The translations under genes were made by a program, and so were the position numbers. Under the pieces are notes generated by a model. The model made no database searches, was not told where the DNA came from, and worked only from the letters and a program-made list of their open reading frames with translations. This document shows, piece after piece, positions 32,703 to 42,486 of a stretch of 64,000 nucleotides of DNA (positions within the stretch are counted from its first letter, which is position 1; the number at the start of each line of letters is the position of its first letter). The DNA is from G965205725 sp965205725 (GTDB lineage: Bacteria > Pseudomonadota > Gammaproteobacteria > Pseudomonadales > Halieaceae). The stretch spans positions 1,364,001-1,428,000 of the forward strand of contig OZ242189.1 of the NCBI GenBank assembly GCA_965205725.1, in the 5' to 3' direction.

Positions 32703-34502
32703 TTATTGAATCGGACTTGTGGCCCGTTGAACCGGACTTGTGGCCCGCTCCAGCCAGTCGCGCTCTACGCCCTCTAACGATGGAGACAGCGCAGACCACA
32801 CATTACTGTGATAGACATTGAGCCAGTGCAGCTCTGGGCCGGTTAGCCATTCTGGTTTGAGCATTCTGTTGTCAAAGGGGGCCATCGTCAGCGTTTCAAA
32901 ACCCAACAGGGGCTTGTCGCTGTCGACCATCGCGCTCAATGCCACAACGACCAGCAAATTCTCACAGCGCATTCCATAGCAGCCATCTTTGTAATAACCT
33001 GGCTCATCACTCACGACCATGCCCGGCAGCAGCGCCACATCGCCCATAGCGGGCCCGATACGTTGCGGACCCTCGTGAACCGACAGACAACTGCCCACGC
33101 CGTGGCCAGTGCCATGGTTAAAATCCAGGCCTTGCTGCCAGAGAAACTGGCGGGCTAACACGTCCAGTTGCGCACCCGTCGTGCCCTTTGGAAACCGCGC
33201 CTGAGCTAGATTAATCATGCCTTTTAGAACCAGGGTGAACCGTTCTTTAACCTCATCGCCGGGGTCGCCAATGGCAACCGTGCGCGTTATGTCCGTGGTG
33301 CCATCGAGATACTGACCACCGCTGTCGACCAGATACACGCTGTCCATGGTCAACGCTGAGGCAGTGCTATCGAGATGGTTGTAATGTGCCATTGCCGCGT
33401 TGCTTGCAGCAGCCGAAATCGTATCGAAACTGGTTTCCTGAAATAGAGGCTGCTCCGCTCGATAGGCGCCGAGTCTATCTGCGAGTTGCGCTTCGTCATG
33501 CAGGCGCCCCGCCAGGACTTCTGCGTCCAGCCAGGCTAAAAATCTGCTCTCTGCCAGGCCGTCGCGGATATGTGCATTGCGCATGCCTTGCACTTCTGTA
33601 TCACTCTTGCACGCCTTGGGTAAAATCACAGGGTCGTCTGTAGCAATCACTTTGGCGCCCGCCCGTTGCAACGCCAATTGACTCCAGGCATTGGCGGTTT
33701 TGGGATCACAAATCACCACTTTTCCTTTACATGTAGAGAAACAGGCTGCCAGTTCCTGCTCATGTTTTACCTCAACGCCAGCACCAACATGGGAGGCAAA
33801 GCCGGCAGGCAGTTTTTCAGGCGCAGTGAAAAAGGTCATTGTCCCATCGGCGTGGAGCAACGCGCTGCCCAAAACTATCGGCAAGTTCGGCACATCCCCA
33901 CCGCGAATATTGAGCAACCAGTTGCAGGAATCAGGAGCAAAGATGTACGCCAGCTCTGCACCCTTGTCAGCAATCAAGTTACCAATTTCTTCGCGTTTAG
34001 ACGCACTTGACTGGCCACTGTATTGCTCGGCAAGCAACAGAGCAGGTTTTGATTCTGGCTGCGGCCGGTCTGACCAGCACAGGTCAACAGGGTTTCGTTC
34101 CAGCTCGACCAACTCGACTGCCGCCTGGGCGAAGACCTTGCTGGCATTTTTCTGCCAGTTCAACGGGTGTAATCGCGGGTCGTAACCAACCCGGGCAGTG
34201 CCATCAAACTGATCAGCCAGCCATTGGGCATGCGGCTGCTCGGTGAGACTGAGTATTTCAAACAACGATTCATCAACCTGCTGGCGCACTTGAATGGTAT
34301 AGCGGCCATCGACGAATATGGCGGCCCGCTCACGCAATACGATGACCACCCCTGCGGAACCGGTAAAGCCGCTGACCCAGAGCATACGCTCATTGCGTGG
34401 CGGCAAATATTCACCCAGATACTCGTCTGCCCTTGGTACTATCAAGGCATCCAGGTTTTGCTCGGTCAGTTGCGTGCGTAGCGCTTCGAGCCGCTTCGAC
34501 AT
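32703..34502 (-). CDS. Aminopeptidase P family (M24) Xaa-Pro peptidase
   Basis: A 599-residue three-domain aminopeptidase P that releases N-terminal residues before proline. It has the N-terminal domain (LDALIVPRADEYLGEYLPP) and a C-terminal pita-bread domain. The metal ligands are visible as VDSGGQYLDGTTDITRT (two Asp), GTGHGVGSCLSVHEGP (His), SDEPGYYKDG (Glu) and MRCENLLVV (Glu). ATG 34502 is preferred over 34571 because the longer form would overlap the upstream MBL gene. The last residues are a 7-residue duplication (RATSPVQ then RATSPIQ) from a 21-bp tandem repeat at 32705-32750. Confidence 0.92.
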   Translation of the reverse strand: MSKRLEALRTQLTEQNLDALIVPRADEYLGEYLPPRNERMLWVSGFTGSAGVVIVLRERAAIFVDGRYTIQVRQQVDESLFEILSLTEQPHAQWLADQFDGTARVGYDPRLHPLNWQKNASKVFAQAAVELVELERNPVDLCWSDRPQPESKPALLLAEQYSGQSSASKREEIGNLIADKGAELAYIFAPDSCNWLLNIRGGDVPNLPIVLGSALLHADGTMTFFTAPEKLPAGFASHVGAGVEVKHEQELAACFSTCKGKVVICDPKTANAWSQLALQRAGAKVIATDDPVILPKACKSDTEVQGMRNAHIRDGLAESRFLAWLDAEVLAGRLHDEAQLADRLGAYRAEQPLFQETSFDTISAAASNAAMAHYNHLDSTASALTMDSVYLVDSGGQYLDGTTDITRTVAIGDPGDEVKERFTLVLKGMINLAQARFPKGTTGAQLDVLARQFLWQQGLDFNHGTGHGVGSCLSVHEGPQRIGPAMGDVALLPGMVVSDEPGYYKDGCYGMRCENLLVVVALSAMVDSDKPLLGFETLTMAPFDNRMLKPEWLTGPELHWLNVYHSNVWSALSPSLEGVERDWLERATSPVQRATSPIQ

Positions 34503-34521
34503 TGCCTGCACAGGTAACGGG

Positions 34522-35598
34522 CTATTCAAACTCGGCGGTCTCCGCTTTTTGCTGGTACCAATCGACACCATTTTCGTCGCGATTAACCACCGCCATCCGC
34601 CGACCCACCAAACAGTTTAGATGCGCCAATGTTTCTCCTGTGGCCATTTGGAATACGCCCTCGTCTATCTCACGTTTAAATAGCGGCGCAAAGCATTCAA
34701 CGGCCCGGCGCGGTTCAATCAGGTGCTGATACAGTTTATCCAAATCTCGTTCGTGAAATTCAATGACCTGGGTAAGACGAACATGCAAACCATAAAAAGG
34801 CGCCTCGTGCGCGGGCAGAACCAAAACGTCGTCAGGCAGTTGTTCGCGCATGCGCGCATTCGAATTGAGCCAGTCTTTCAGGGTGTCACCCTTGGGTTCA
34901 GTGGGAAATACACTGATATTGGGTGTAATACGCGGCAGTACCTGATCGCCCGAAATCAACAATTTCAGAGCAGGGCAATAAAGACTCATATGCTCGGGAG
35001 AGTGGCCACTCCCAACAACGGGCTGCCAGTATCGATCATTGATGCGAATGGTTTCATTGTTCAGCAAACGCCGAAAGCTGTCAGGCAAGGGGGAGATCGC
35101 ACGGCCAAAACCACCAAACCGCGCACGGTAGGCGTCGAGCTGGGCATCGTTGAAACCTGCGGCTTTATAGAATCGGATGGCCACATCGGGTGCTTCACGA
35201 CCCGTATCGCTAGCGAGGGCGCGACACATCAGAAATTCTTCTCGGGACATCCATAACTCAGCATCAAAGCGGCGGGTAATCCAACCGGCCAGGCCCACAT
35301 GATCGGGATGCAGATGGGTACATATCACCCGATTAACCGGCTTTCCTCCCATAAAATTTGCGAACAAATGTTGCCACTGTTCGCGGGCACTCGGTATATC
35401 AAGGCAGGTATCGATAATCGTCCAGCCGTCACCGTCTTCAAGCAGCCATAGGTTGATGTGGTCTAGCGACATTGGCATGGAAAAGCGAACCCAGTACACA
35501 CCCTCGGCCACTGCGTGGGGCACACCGGGTTCCGGGTTGGCTTTCTGGCCGAAGGGATAGACCAGGCCGCAGTATTTTTCAGATTCGTTAGAGAGCAT
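34522..35598 (-). CDS. MBL-fold metallo-hydrolase
   Basis: A 358-residue metallo-beta-lactamase-fold hydrolase. The metal motif is CTHLHPDHVGLAGW, with TIIDTCLDIP upstream and GSGHSPEHMSLYCP plus ISGDQVLPRITPN downstream. The C-terminal winged-helix region resembles LACTB2-like members. The reaction is unknown; thioester or glutathione-thioester hydrolysis is possible. GAGGT is 5 nt before the ATG. It is divergent from ppdK and upstream of the aminopeptidase gene, 19 nt apart. Confidence 0.88.
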   Translation of the reverse strand: MLSNESEKYCGLVYPFGQKANPEPGVPHAVAEGVYWVRFSMPMSLDHINLWLLEDGDGWTIIDTCLDIPSAREQWQHLFANFMGGKPVNRVICTHLHPDHVGLAGWITRRFDAELWMSREEFLMCRALASDTGREAPDVAIRFYKAAGFNDAQLDAYRARFGGFGRAISPLPDSFRRLLNNETIRINDRYWQPVVGSGHSPEHMSLYCPALKLLISGDQVLPRITPNISVFPTEPKGDTLKDWLNSNARMREQLPDDVLVLPAHEAPFYGLHVRLTQVIEFHERDLDKLYQHLIEPRRAVECFAPLFKREIDEGVFQMATGETLAHLNCLVGRRMAVVNRDENGVDWYQQKAETAEFE

Positions 35599-35747
35599 GT
35601 TTTACCTCAGATGGCCGCCTATAGTATCAGCCCACTCAAGATTCAGAAATACATGCTCTGCTAAAAGGAGGTTTTACAACACGGTTCACTATGACTGTGC
35701 CAAAATTTTCCGCATACTACACGTTTACCAGTCTGGAGAAGTGAACG

Positions 35748-38348
35748 ATGGCGAAGCGAGTCTACCTGTTTAACGAAGGCAGCAAGGATGATCGTGAACT
35801 ACTGGGCGGCAAAGGTGCCAATCTGTGTGAAATGACCAGCCTCAAGCTGCCGGTTCCCTTTGGCTTCATCATCACTACACCCACCTGCCGAGAGTTTTTC
35901 GAGGCGGGAAACAGGCTGCCCCGCCATCTACAGATGGAATATGACGTCGCCCTGAAACTGGTTGAGGAAAAAATGGGCGCACGCTTCGGCGACCCGGACA
36001 ACCCCCTGCTATTCTCGGTGCGCAGTGGTGCGCCGGTATCCATGCCCGGCATGATGAATACCATACTGAACCTGGGCATGAACGACACCATTGTCGCTGG
36101 TCTGGCGAAGAAAACCAGCAACCCTCGCTTTGCCTACGATTCCTATCGACGCTTCATTCAAATGTACGCAGACGTTGTCCTGGGCGTGGAGGGAGATAAA
36201 TTCGAAACCGAGCTCGAAGGCTACAAAAAGTCTAACGCCAAAAGTCTCGATGTCGATATGACCGCCGAAGACTGGCAGGCGATCATCGACATCTACAAAG
36301 GTATGGTGGATTTCCCGCAGGAGCCGGCGGTTCAACTGAAAAAAGCGATTGAAGCGGTTTTTTTATCCTGGAACACTCCCCGCGCAATTATCTATCGGGA
36401 GATGAACAATATTCCCGAAACACTCGGCACAGCGGTGTGTGTACAGGCTATGGTATTTGGAAACTTCGGCGAAAATTCCGGTTCGGGTGTCGCTTTTACC
36501 CGCAACCCGTCTACCGGTGAAAAAGTCTTCTTCGGCGAATACCTGGTGAACGCCGCTGGCGAAGACGTGGTGGCGGGTATCCGCACGCCGCAAACCATCG
36601 ACACCCTGGCGCAACAGATGCCCGCCGTGTACGAGCAACTCGACCGCACCCAGGCCATGCTGGAAACACACTACAGAGACATGCAGGACCTGGAATTTAC
36701 TATCCAGGAAGGCAAGTTATACATGCTACAGACACGCAGCGGTAAACGCACTGGCCGCGCCTCGGTAAAAATTGCGGTTGATATGGTGAAAGAAAAACTC
36801 ATCGACGAAAAAGAAGCTCTGCTGCGGGTCTCGCCGGAACACGTAGAGGCATTCTTGCACCCCATGATAGACCCATCACAAAAAACCGATATTGTCGCCA
36901 GGGGATTACCCGCCAGCCCGGGTGGCGCCACCGGGCAAGTGGTGTTTTCTGCGGACGAGGCGGTAGCGGTATTCGGCCAGGGTCACCCGGTTATATTGTT
37001 GCGGCGGGAAACAACCCCGGAAGATATACACGGTATGAAAGTCGCCCAGGGCATTCTCACCGAGTTGGGCGGTATGACCTCTCACGCGGCCGTTGTCGCC
37101 AGAGGCATGGGGGTGTGCGCCATTACCGGTTGTGGCGACCTCAGCGTTGACTACACTGCCGGCACTGCGACTACTGGCGGCGGCGCTGTTATCAAACGCG
37201 GTGACACCATTACGCTGGACGGCTCAACCGGCGAAGTCATGCTTGGCGACATAGGAAAAACCGAAGCCAGTTCCAGCGATGATTTTCAAACCCTGCTCTC
37301 CTGGGCTGACCGCTACCGTCGCCTCAAAGTGCGAGCCAACGCAGAAACCCCCGAGGATGCCGCAAAAGCGCGTGAACTGGGTGCAGAAGGTATTGGCCTG
37401 TGCCGTACCGAGCATATGTTTTTTGACAGTGAGCGTATCGACTTAATGCGCGGCATGATTCTGTCTGAGTCCACCCAGGAACGGCTACAGTATCTCGACA
37501 AGCTAAAGGTTTTTCAGCATCAGGATATGCGCAATTTATTTGAAGTGATGCACGGGCTGCCAGTCACCGTGCGATTACTTGATCCGCCACTCCACGAATT
37601 TTTACCTCACTCGGAAGAAGAGCTCGCGGAACTGGCACAGCGCCTTGGCAAACCGGTGGAGAAAGTGCGTGAAGCAGCGCTCAATCTTGAAGAAGTGAAC
37701 CCCATGCTCGGCTTTCGCGGCTGCCGGTTATCAGTTGTGTACCCGGAGATAACGGATATGCAGGTGCAGGCCATTATCGCGGCCGCAGTAGAGGCTCATC
37801 GGGCTGGTCACAATCCCCATCCCGAAATCATGATTCCCCTGGTGGTAAACGTGCGGGAGATACGCGCTATAACCGAGGTGATTGAAAACGGCATTCTACA
37901 GGTTATGGTGCGCGAGCAGGTCTCAATCCCCTACAAGGTCGGCACAATGATGGAAACGCCACGCGCCTGCCTGGGGGCGAAGCGACTGGCGTCGGCGGTC
38001 GAATTTATGAGCTTCGGCACCAATGACCTGACTCAGATGACCTACGGTTTTTCTCGCGACGATGTCGGCAAGTTTCTACCTGCCTACCTCGATAGAAAAC
38101 TGGTTGAAGACGACCCTTTTGTAACACTGGATCAACGGGCGGTAGGACGACTCATGAGAACCGCCATGAAAGACAGCAAGTCGCGCAAGGAGGGCATTAA
38201 GTACGGCATCTGTGGCGAGCACGGCGGGGACCCCCGCTCTATCCAGTTTTGCCATGAGCTGGGGCTGGATTATGTCAGTTGCAGCCCCTATCGGGTACCG
38301 GTGGCAAGAATAGCCGCAGCACAGGCAAGCGTGAGAGATGAATCATAA
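35748..38348 (+). CDS. ppdK: Pyruvate, phosphate dikinase
   Basis: An 866-residue enzyme interconverting pyruvate, ATP and phosphate with PEP, AMP and diphosphate. All domains are present: the N-terminal ATP-grasp (GGKGANLCEMTSL, SVRSGAPVSMPGMMNTILNL), the phosphohistidine domain with GGMTSHAAVVARGMG, and the PEP-binding barrel with LCRTEHMFF, SFGTNDLTQMTYGFSRDD and the catalytic Cys in KYGICGEHGGDP. The length is normal. A CTGGAGAAG ribosome-binding site precedes the ATG. Together with the Oad pump it handles the PEP/pyruvate/oxaloacetate node. Confidence 0.97.
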   Translation: MAKRVYLFNEGSKDDRELLGGKGANLCEMTSLKLPVPFGFIITTPTCREFFEAGNRLPRHLQMEYDVALKLVEEKMGARFGDPDNPLLFSVRSGAPVSMPGMMNTILNLGMNDTIVAGLAKKTSNPRFAYDSYRRFIQMYADVVLGVEGDKFETELEGYKKSNAKSLDVDMTAEDWQAIIDIYKGMVDFPQEPAVQLKKAIEAVFLSWNTPRAIIYREMNNIPETLGTAVCVQAMVFGNFGENSGSGVAFTRNPSTGEKVFFGEYLVNAAGEDVVAGIRTPQTIDTLAQQMPAVYEQLDRTQAMLETHYRDMQDLEFTIQEGKLYMLQTRSGKRTGRASVKIAVDMVKEKLIDEKEALLRVSPEHVEAFLHPMIDPSQKTDIVARGLPASPGGATGQVVFSADEAVAVFGQGHPVILLRRETTPEDIHGMKVAQGILTELGGMTSHAAVVARGMGVCAITGCGDLSVDYTAGTATTGGGAVIKRGDTITLDGSTGEVMLGDIGKTEASSSDDFQTLLSWADRYRRLKVRANAETPEDAAKARELGAEGIGLCRTEHMFFDSERIDLMRGMILSESTQERLQYLDKLKVFQHQDMRNLFEVMHGLPVTVRLLDPPLHEFLPHSEEELAELAQRLGKPVEKVREAALNLEEVNPMLGFRGCRLSVVYPEITDMQVQAIIAAAVEAHRAGHNPHPEIMIPLVVNVREIRAITEVIENGILQVMVREQVSIPYKVGTMMETPRACLGAKRLASAVEFMSFGTNDLTQMTYGFSRDDVGKFLPAYLDRKLVEDDPFVTLDQRAVGRLMRTAMKDSKSRKEGIKYGICGEHGGDPRSIQFCHELGLDYVSCSPYRVPVARIAAAQASVRDES

Positions 38349-38492
38349 AACACGGCCTGATTGATCGGTGCGGCAACGCCAGCGGCGGTGCTAACCGGAA
38401 CCCTGAAAAACGCTGTACCAGCTCCGGTGAACAGGCCGATGAACAGGCAGGCTTGACGCCCGCTGCTTGCCGGTCGCTGACCTGGGGGCCAG

Positions 38493-38666
38493 CTACTCTT
38501 CAAGCAGATCAAAATCAGACTTGCTGATACCGCAATCCGGGCATTCCCACTCATCGGGGATATCTTCCCACCTGGTACCGGGAAGAATACCATCGTCGGG
38601 AAGCCCTTCGGCTTCATCGTAGATAAAACCGCAGATAACGCACTCGTATTTCTTAAAATCGCTCAT
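38493..38666 (-). CDS. Rubredoxin
   Basis: A 57-residue iron protein with the two Cys knuckles CVICG and CPDCG around one Fe, the typical YDEAEG and GTRWEDIPDEW segments, and an acidic C terminus. It carries single electrons in the cytoplasm, often for alkane hydroxylase or oxidative-stress enzymes, none of which is adjacent. The start ATG is at 38666, and the small size hides it from length-filtered gene finding. It is convergent with ppdK. Confidence 0.95.
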   Translation of the reverse strand: MSDFKKYECVICGFIYDEAEGLPDDGILPGTRWEDIPDEWECPDCGISKSDFDLLEE

Positions 38667-38784
38667 TGTTTACTCTTGTGTATACGACACAGGCGCAGGC
38701 ATCGAAACTCTTCGCGCAACGAACGCACAAACGGGTCGTTTCCGGAAGTATCCTATATAACCCATTAAGTTTCACCAATACATT

Positions 38785-38951
38785 GAGACCTTTGCACGAA
38801 AGCCATTTCGCCGGGTCGTCTAAAAGTGCCGCCTAAAAGCGCCTGCGGTTGGTAAAATCGTACTCAATCGGTCATTGATACGCATAAACTCCCTCGTTGC
38901 GTGGGTTTTTGCCTGGCCTGAAAGCGACATCATCTTCCGTGCCAGGGTCTC
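38785..38951. mobile_element. MITE copy 4 (167 bp, TSD ACATT)
   Basis: Ends GAGACCTTTGCACGAAAG and CTTCCGTGCCAGGGTCTC, flanked by ACATT on both sides (38780-38784, 38952-38956). It is longer than the others by 28 bp, an internal GC-rich segment after the left end. It lies between rubredoxin and gspN. Confidence 0.88.
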
Positions 38952-38969
38952 ACATTGCCTCTCAAGCAC

Positions 38970-39713
38970 TTACATCCTGGTAGCAAACTTCAGATGGTAG
39001 CCGTCTTCGCTGGGTGCAGCCATTAACTCCAGTGCAGATCGAAATTCACGGGAAAGTGCCACGTCGGAGCGCAGGTTTATATCGACAGAATAAGTATTGC
39101 CCACCATCTTCAGGCGACCCTCGACAAAAACCGGACCCGACAAGGTGCTCACTTTGCCATCCACCGAGTGATGACCGGTGATGTCAAATTCCAGCACATA
39201 GTCGCCGAGCTCTTGTCGGCTTCGGTTGCCTTGCCAATTCGCCGCCCTCCAAACCAACTGGCCTGTGCCGCCGATAAGCGCATTCTGCCTAACCCGTAAA
39301 TCCTGAGCCAACACGGTCATGTCACCACTGAGTTTAACCGGGGCGATGAGTCGTGCCAGGCCAGCGTCTATTGCCAGCTCCAGTTCCTCTATCGCAACGC
39401 CCCCCCAGGGAGAAACTGACCCGCGCGCATCCAGCAACTGGCTACCCCAGACCGACGAAATAGTGAATGCTGGAGATAGCATGACCACGGATAGTGGTGA
39501 CAAACGCCATTGTGTCGCGCCCATTTGAAGATATTGGCCGAGCACAGGTAGCGCCAAAGACCCGGCTCTGCCGTGCCATAGAGTGCCGCTATAGTCAGAC
39601 GCGATCAGGCCGCTGCCGGTCATCACATAACCGAGCAAACGTGCGGGCAAAGTCACCAGCAGGGCAATAACAAAAACTGTCGCTGCGACCAGGGCGATCA
39701 TTTTTTTGGGCAC
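38970..39713 (-). CDS. gspN: Type II secretion system protein N
   Basis: A 247-residue inner-membrane protein with one N-terminal helix (MIALVAATVFVIALLVTLPA) and a periplasmic domain with the GspN pattern SLALPVLGQYLQMGATQWRLSP and LRMVGN-like repeats (KMVGNTYSVDINLRSD). It is the last gene of the gsp operon and is dispensable in many species. The GTG start overlaps the neighbourhood of the gspM stop. Confidence 0.9.
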   Translation of the reverse strand: MPKKMIALVAATVFVIALLVTLPARLLGYVMTGSGLIASDYSGTLWHGRAGSLALPVLGQYLQMGATQWRLSPLSVVMLSPAFTISSVWGSQLLDARGSVSPWGGVAIEELELAIDAGLARLIAPVKLSGDMTVLAQDLRVRQNALIGGTGQLVWRAANWQGNRSRQELGDYVLEFDITGHHSVDGKVSTLSGPVFVEGRLKMVGNTYSVDINLRSDVALSREFRSALELMAAPSEDGYHLKFATRM

Positions 39714-39715
39714 GG

Positions 39716-40186
39716 CTAACGGCCGAGACTGACGCGAATGCTGGCGTCTGCAAGACCACCCCGGTCACCCTGGTTGAACGAAGCATCCTGCACAATAAGA
39801 CCTTCCTGACTCTCGATCTGGTGCAACCAGCGCATCAGCCCGGCGACACTCACTGCTTCGAAGCGAATGTGCGTAGAGCCACTGCCACTGGCCTGAATTC
39901 TGTTGGGGGTAATACCCTGAGCTGAGGTAGAAGCATTGATTAGCTGGCTCAGGTTGCGCCTGTTTTTTACCTGGCCGCCAGTTTGTAGTTGCCTGAGTTC
40001 GACAGCCATCAATTGCACCCGCGCCAGGCTCTCCTCTACCCGCAAATTGGTGTCGGCCATAGTGTCGCGCATGTCGGCCAGCGGCCTCCAGATCACTGCG
40101 AACAACAGGTAAAAGCCAATAACCACTGCCGCTGCCAGCAGAGACACTTGCTCTCTCTGAGTCAATTGCTGCACCCAGTCCTTCAA
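39716..40186 (-). CDS. gspM: Type II secretion system protein M
   Basis: A 156-residue inner-membrane platform protein. One helix near residues 14-34 (VSLLAAAVVIGFYLLFAVIW) is followed by a ferredoxin-like periplasmic domain. It partners GspL. The start is TTG 40186 with GGGGGAATTGA upstream. Confidence 0.9.
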   Translation of the reverse strand: MKDWVQQLTQREQVSLLAAAVVIGFYLLFAVIWRPLADMRDTMADTNLRVEESLARVQLMAVELRQLQTGGQVKNRRNLSQLINASTSAQGITPNRIQASGSGSTHIRFEAVSVAGLMRWLHQIESQEGLIVQDASFNQGDRGGLADASIRVSLGR

Positions 40187-40241
40187 ATCAATTCCCCCTG
40201 GTCTGTATCTGCATAGTTTCCTGCATGATTTTCTGCATCGC

Positions 40242-41432
40242 TCAGTTGGCCCGCACTTTCATTCGCGCCCGCACCGCATCACCCTGGGCATTACTGTTTT
40301 CCACAACGGCTTCAAGTCCGGCCTTATGCAGATGCGACCTGACCCTCTCTACCGCCTTGAAATCTGGTAGCAGAATGCCAAAACGAAGGTCGCCGCTGCG
40401 GCCACTGAAATTGATGCTACTGATCTGAGCGCCCTTTTCTGCCTGCACGACTTGACCGACAACTGCCAGCAGGCTGACAAGCGCATAGTGCGCGCCGCCG
40501 CGAAGTTCTTCCAGCTTGCGCTCTAGCTGACGCTCAGGGTCGGCAATGACCCCTTGCGGTACGACCTGGCGATAACTGGATTCCAGACTTTGTCGAAGCG
40601 CGAGGTTCTGTTGTTTGAGAGCGGCATAATCAGCATAGGTGAACAGCATCTGTAACAGAAAGGCAGTGGCCAGCCATGTCAGGGGCCAGCGCCAGTCGTT
40701 CAGCCAATGCTTCAGGGGCAGTTTCGGGCCGTACTCACCCTGTAATAAATTGAGTGCAGCGTCAGCATCTTCGGCGAGCAGCAGCGCCGCACTGAAACTG
40801 CCGTTGCGCCACTGCTGCCTGTCTTTAAAAGCGTTGGGAATCAGAGCTTCATCACCCGGCTGATCGAGACCATAGACAATCAGCCTGTCAACCTGCGCAG
40901 CATCCAGCGCGCCAAGCATAACCGGCAACAGTTCACGCTCCACCGCAAAACCCTCACAGTAGCCAGTTCGTACCAGGGCCTGCTGCGCTTCAAGTACCAC
41001 GGTCACTTCACCCAACTGCCACGGCAACAACAACGGCTCGGGAGTCCACTGGCTGATACCCGGCAAATCCGCCAGGTGGTCGCGCCAATCCTGCATGCAG
41101 TCATGTTCGCAACAGGTCACTGCCAGCGTATTCGAAGAAATGGCTCTGGAGGCAATGTGTAGCTGTTCTATGTCAGAGGCAAACTCATCCTCCAGCAAAT
41201 AGGGCAGAGAGCGGGCAATATGGCGTTTTTCGCTGGCGTTGAATTGCACCTGCTGTAGCCGCACCTCGGCACCGGGAGCTGCAAATATCACTGGCAATTT
41301 TCGCGCCTGCAAGATGTCCAGCAACTGTAGTTGCTGCTGCTCTTCGCGCAGTGAAACAGGCTCGTCACCTCGTCCTGGCGGATACCAGAACAACTCCTCG
41401 CCCATCAATCTGACTACTGCGCTAGCTGGCAC
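40242..41432 (-). CDS. gspL: Type II secretion system protein L
   Basis: A 396-residue bitopic protein linking the ATPase GspE to the membrane platform. It has an actin-like cytoplasmic domain (residues 1-240), one helix (WPLTWLATAFLLQMLFTYAD) and a periplasmic ferredoxin-like domain near the C terminus (GLEAVVENSNAQGDAVRARM). GTG start 41432 with GAGGA 6 nt upstream. Confidence 0.92.
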   Translation of the reverse strand: MPASAVVRLMGEELFWYPPGRGDEPVSLREEQQQLQLLDILQARKLPVIFAAPGAEVRLQQVQFNASEKRHIARSLPYLLEDEFASDIEQLHIASRAISSNTLAVTCCEHDCMQDWRDHLADLPGISQWTPEPLLLPWQLGEVTVVLEAQQALVRTGYCEGFAVERELLPVMLGALDAAQVDRLIVYGLDQPGDEALIPNAFKDRQQWRNGSFSAALLLAEDADAALNLLQGEYGPKLPLKHWLNDWRWPLTWLATAFLLQMLFTYADYAALKQQNLALRQSLESSYRQVVPQGVIADPERQLERKLEELRGGAHYALVSLLAVVGQVVQAEKGAQISSINFSGRSGDLRFGILLPDFKAVERVRSHLHKAGLEAVVENSNAQGDAVRARMKVRAN

Positions 41433-41469
41433 TTAATTTCCTCAAAAATGGCTGTCTCAAAAGACTGCC

Positions 41470-42486
41470 TCACAAGCTGCCGCTGGCACGCACCAGCGCT
41501 ACCACAGCTTGCTCATCCCGATGCAATACACTGTACAAGCGTGTTATACGCCCGGCAATATCAACATCGCCGGTAAACAAGAAGTAATCGCTGGTCAGAC
41601 CAAGCCTGGCGGCAATATCCGCAGCCATCTCCTTGTCGGCAAACACATCGCTGGTTGTAAACGCCGCCACATCTTCATAACCGCCCTTTTCGCCGCGAAG
41701 CTGCAACAGGATATCTCCTTCCGACTCGCTCAATGGGCTGAGGTCTCCAGGACTGTTAAACGTGCGAAGTATCTCTACAGGGGCTGTATTAATATTCAGC
41801 GTATGGTCGGACCAAACCGTTAAAAATGGCTCGACTGCTTGATAAATCTCCGGTGTCACATAGGCAACGGCGCGCAGTTCGCTGACGCTGGAAAAGGGAC
41901 GGTTGGCAGCCCGGTACGGCGGTACGACAGCATAGTAATAATCATCTTCCGCCCCAAAATCGCGTGGCTCGGAGTTTTCATCCATCCAGTCGAGAATCGA
42001 CTCGGTAATCGACCGCGCCGCCTGCTGCGACACCTGCGGTTCCTCAAACACCTGTAATAGCCGCATAAACTGCTCTTGAGTCGAAGAAAAGCCCCGACCC
42101 GCAGCCAACTCGCCGCTGGACAGGCTATTTAGATCAAAGCGGCCCTGCAAGTCTTCCAGCTTACCCCGCAGCCAGCCACCCTCATCCAGGGGGTAGGTCT
42201 GCGTCTCCTGCGCCCAAATTTCGCTCAAATCATCGCGCCTATCATCCTCGTGCCTATCGGCCTCCCTGTCAGCCCGAAGCACCTGTGCCGCTAGCGACTC
42301 CCCACCCAGCAAATAAGCGTGGCTCTGTTCGGCTGCAAAGCTGTTGGCACTGCGCTGCAAAAACAAGGTGTACTCGCTATACATGGGAACCACCAGGGCG
42401 ATACCCATTGCGAACACCAGCAGGGTCACTACCAGGGTACTGCCCTGCTGGGCACGGCTTGTTGTTCGAGGCAGCCGACTAGACAC
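41470..42486 (-). CDS. gspK: Type II secretion minor pseudopilin K
   Basis: A 338-residue minor pseudopilin, the longest of the set. A prepilin-type segment QQGSTLVVTLLVFAMGIALV with an unusual charged-to-hydrophobic junction is followed by the large alpha-helical GspK domain (RFDLNSLSSGELAAGRGF, LNINTAPVEILRTF). The GTG start at 42486 overlaps the gspJ stop and has GAGGT upstream. An alternative start at 42519 would overlap gspJ by 41 nt. Confidence 0.9.
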   Translation of the reverse strand: MSSRLPRTTSRAQQGSTLVVTLLVFAMGIALVVPMYSEYTLFLQRSANSFAAEQSHAYLLGGESLAAQVLRADREADRHEDDRRDDLSEIWAQETQTYPLDEGGWLRGKLEDLQGRFDLNSLSSGELAAGRGFSSTQEQFMRLLQVFEEPQVSQQAARSITESILDWMDENSEPRDFGAEDDYYYAVVPPYRAANRPFSSVSELRAVAYVTPEIYQAVEPFLTVWSDHTLNINTAPVEILRTFNSPGDLSPLSESEGDILLQLRGEKGGYEDVAAFTTSDVFADKEMAADIAARLGLTSDYFLFTGDVDIAGRITRLYSVLHRDEQAVVALVRASGSL

